This document shows, in pieces, positions 63,974-64,000 of a DNA stretch of 64,000 bases. The position numbers were made by a program, and so were the translations under genes. The notes beneath the pieces were generated by a model. It saw nothing but the letters and a program-made list of their open reading frames with translations, had not been told where the DNA came from and made no database searches. The DNA is from Anaerorhabdus sp036636695 (GTDB lineage Bacteria; Bacillota_I; Bacilli_A; Erysipelotrichales; Erysipelotrichaceae): the NCBI RefSeq assembly GCF_036636695.1, contig NZ_JAVWNW010000011.1; one strand, given 5' to 3'. The first letter of the stretch is position 1. Each line of letters opens with the position of its first letter.

Positions 63974-64000
63974 ATTTTGTCTGCAAAGAAAAGGAATCGA

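Noticed and set aside
1..64000. CRISPR array, tRNA, rRNA or prophage
   Set aside because: No regularly spaced repeats, no cloverleaf with CCA end, no rRNA-like segment and no phage structural or integrase genes were seen.

Overview
The window is a gene-dense stretch of a low-GC Gram-positive (Firmicutes) chromosome. AT-rich sequence, strong AGGAGG-type ribosome binding sites, sigma-A-like promoters, a T-box leader, PASTA-domain PBP and kinase, PrsA-like foldases and conserved gene orders (mraZ-rsmH-ftsL-pbp-mraY; comN-secDF; recJ-apt-relA; hisS-aspS; priA-rsmB-rlmN-stp-prkC-rsgA-rpe-thiN-rpmB; sufCDSUB) all fit. Fermentative and oxygen-defence genes (pyruvate:ferredoxin oxidoreductase, a fused flavodiiron protein, rubredoxin, an exported flavin reductase) point to an anaerobe. 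I infer an Erysipelotrichia-like bacterium; the class is not proven from the sequence. No tRNA, rRNA, CRISPR array, phage or complete mobile element is visible.

Layout. 1-343: leader with a hairpin at the left edge, a terminator, and the mraZ promoter carrying four GTGG repeats every 10 bp, the likely MraZ operator. 344-5204: shortened dcw cluster (mraZ, rsmH, ftsL-like, pbpB-like, mraY). 5291-7871: comN-like gene and fused secDF. 7885-11104: MerR-family regulator divergent from an exported FMN/FAD reductase, with a 19-bp-spacer promoter between them. 11224-13889: murL and murD2, an alternative route for putting D-glutamate into peptidoglycan, leading into recJ, apt and relA. 18304-22066: lipoprotein, T-box leader, hisS, aspS. 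22162-24908: multidomain flavodiiron protein and rubredoxin. 25112-28670: Na/phosphate transporter, a 6S-like RNA, a YneF-type protein, a monofunctional glycosyltransferase and pyrR. 28777-32298: nifJ.

32879-37939 holds genes for the glycolipid anchor of lipoteichoic acid: two glycosyltransferases (the second fused to RecX) and a flippase-like membrane protein, with an orphan pseudopilin among them. Then come yhaM, a PHP phosphatase, and a minus-strand block (HIT protein, 4Fe-4S DUF362 protein, two PrsA/SurA-like foldases). 43264-47979 is the SUF iron-sulfur cluster operon. 48031-51962 carries a folate-salvage enzyme, a DUF1275 protein and a BlaR/BlaI-like two-gene system with tandem operators. 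52087-61436 is the priA-to-rpmB block, and 61608-63943 is ftsA-ftsZ.

The main theme is envelope growth: lipid II synthesis, septal transpeptidation, FtsA/FtsZ, PASTA Ser/Thr signalling, lipoteichoic-acid anchor synthesis and secretion/folding. The most notable items are the murL-murD2 pair, the GT4-RecX fusion, the hisS-aspS T-box with overlapping Asp and His codons, the fused flavodiiron protein with a short-spaced rubredoxin module, and the regulated exported reductase.
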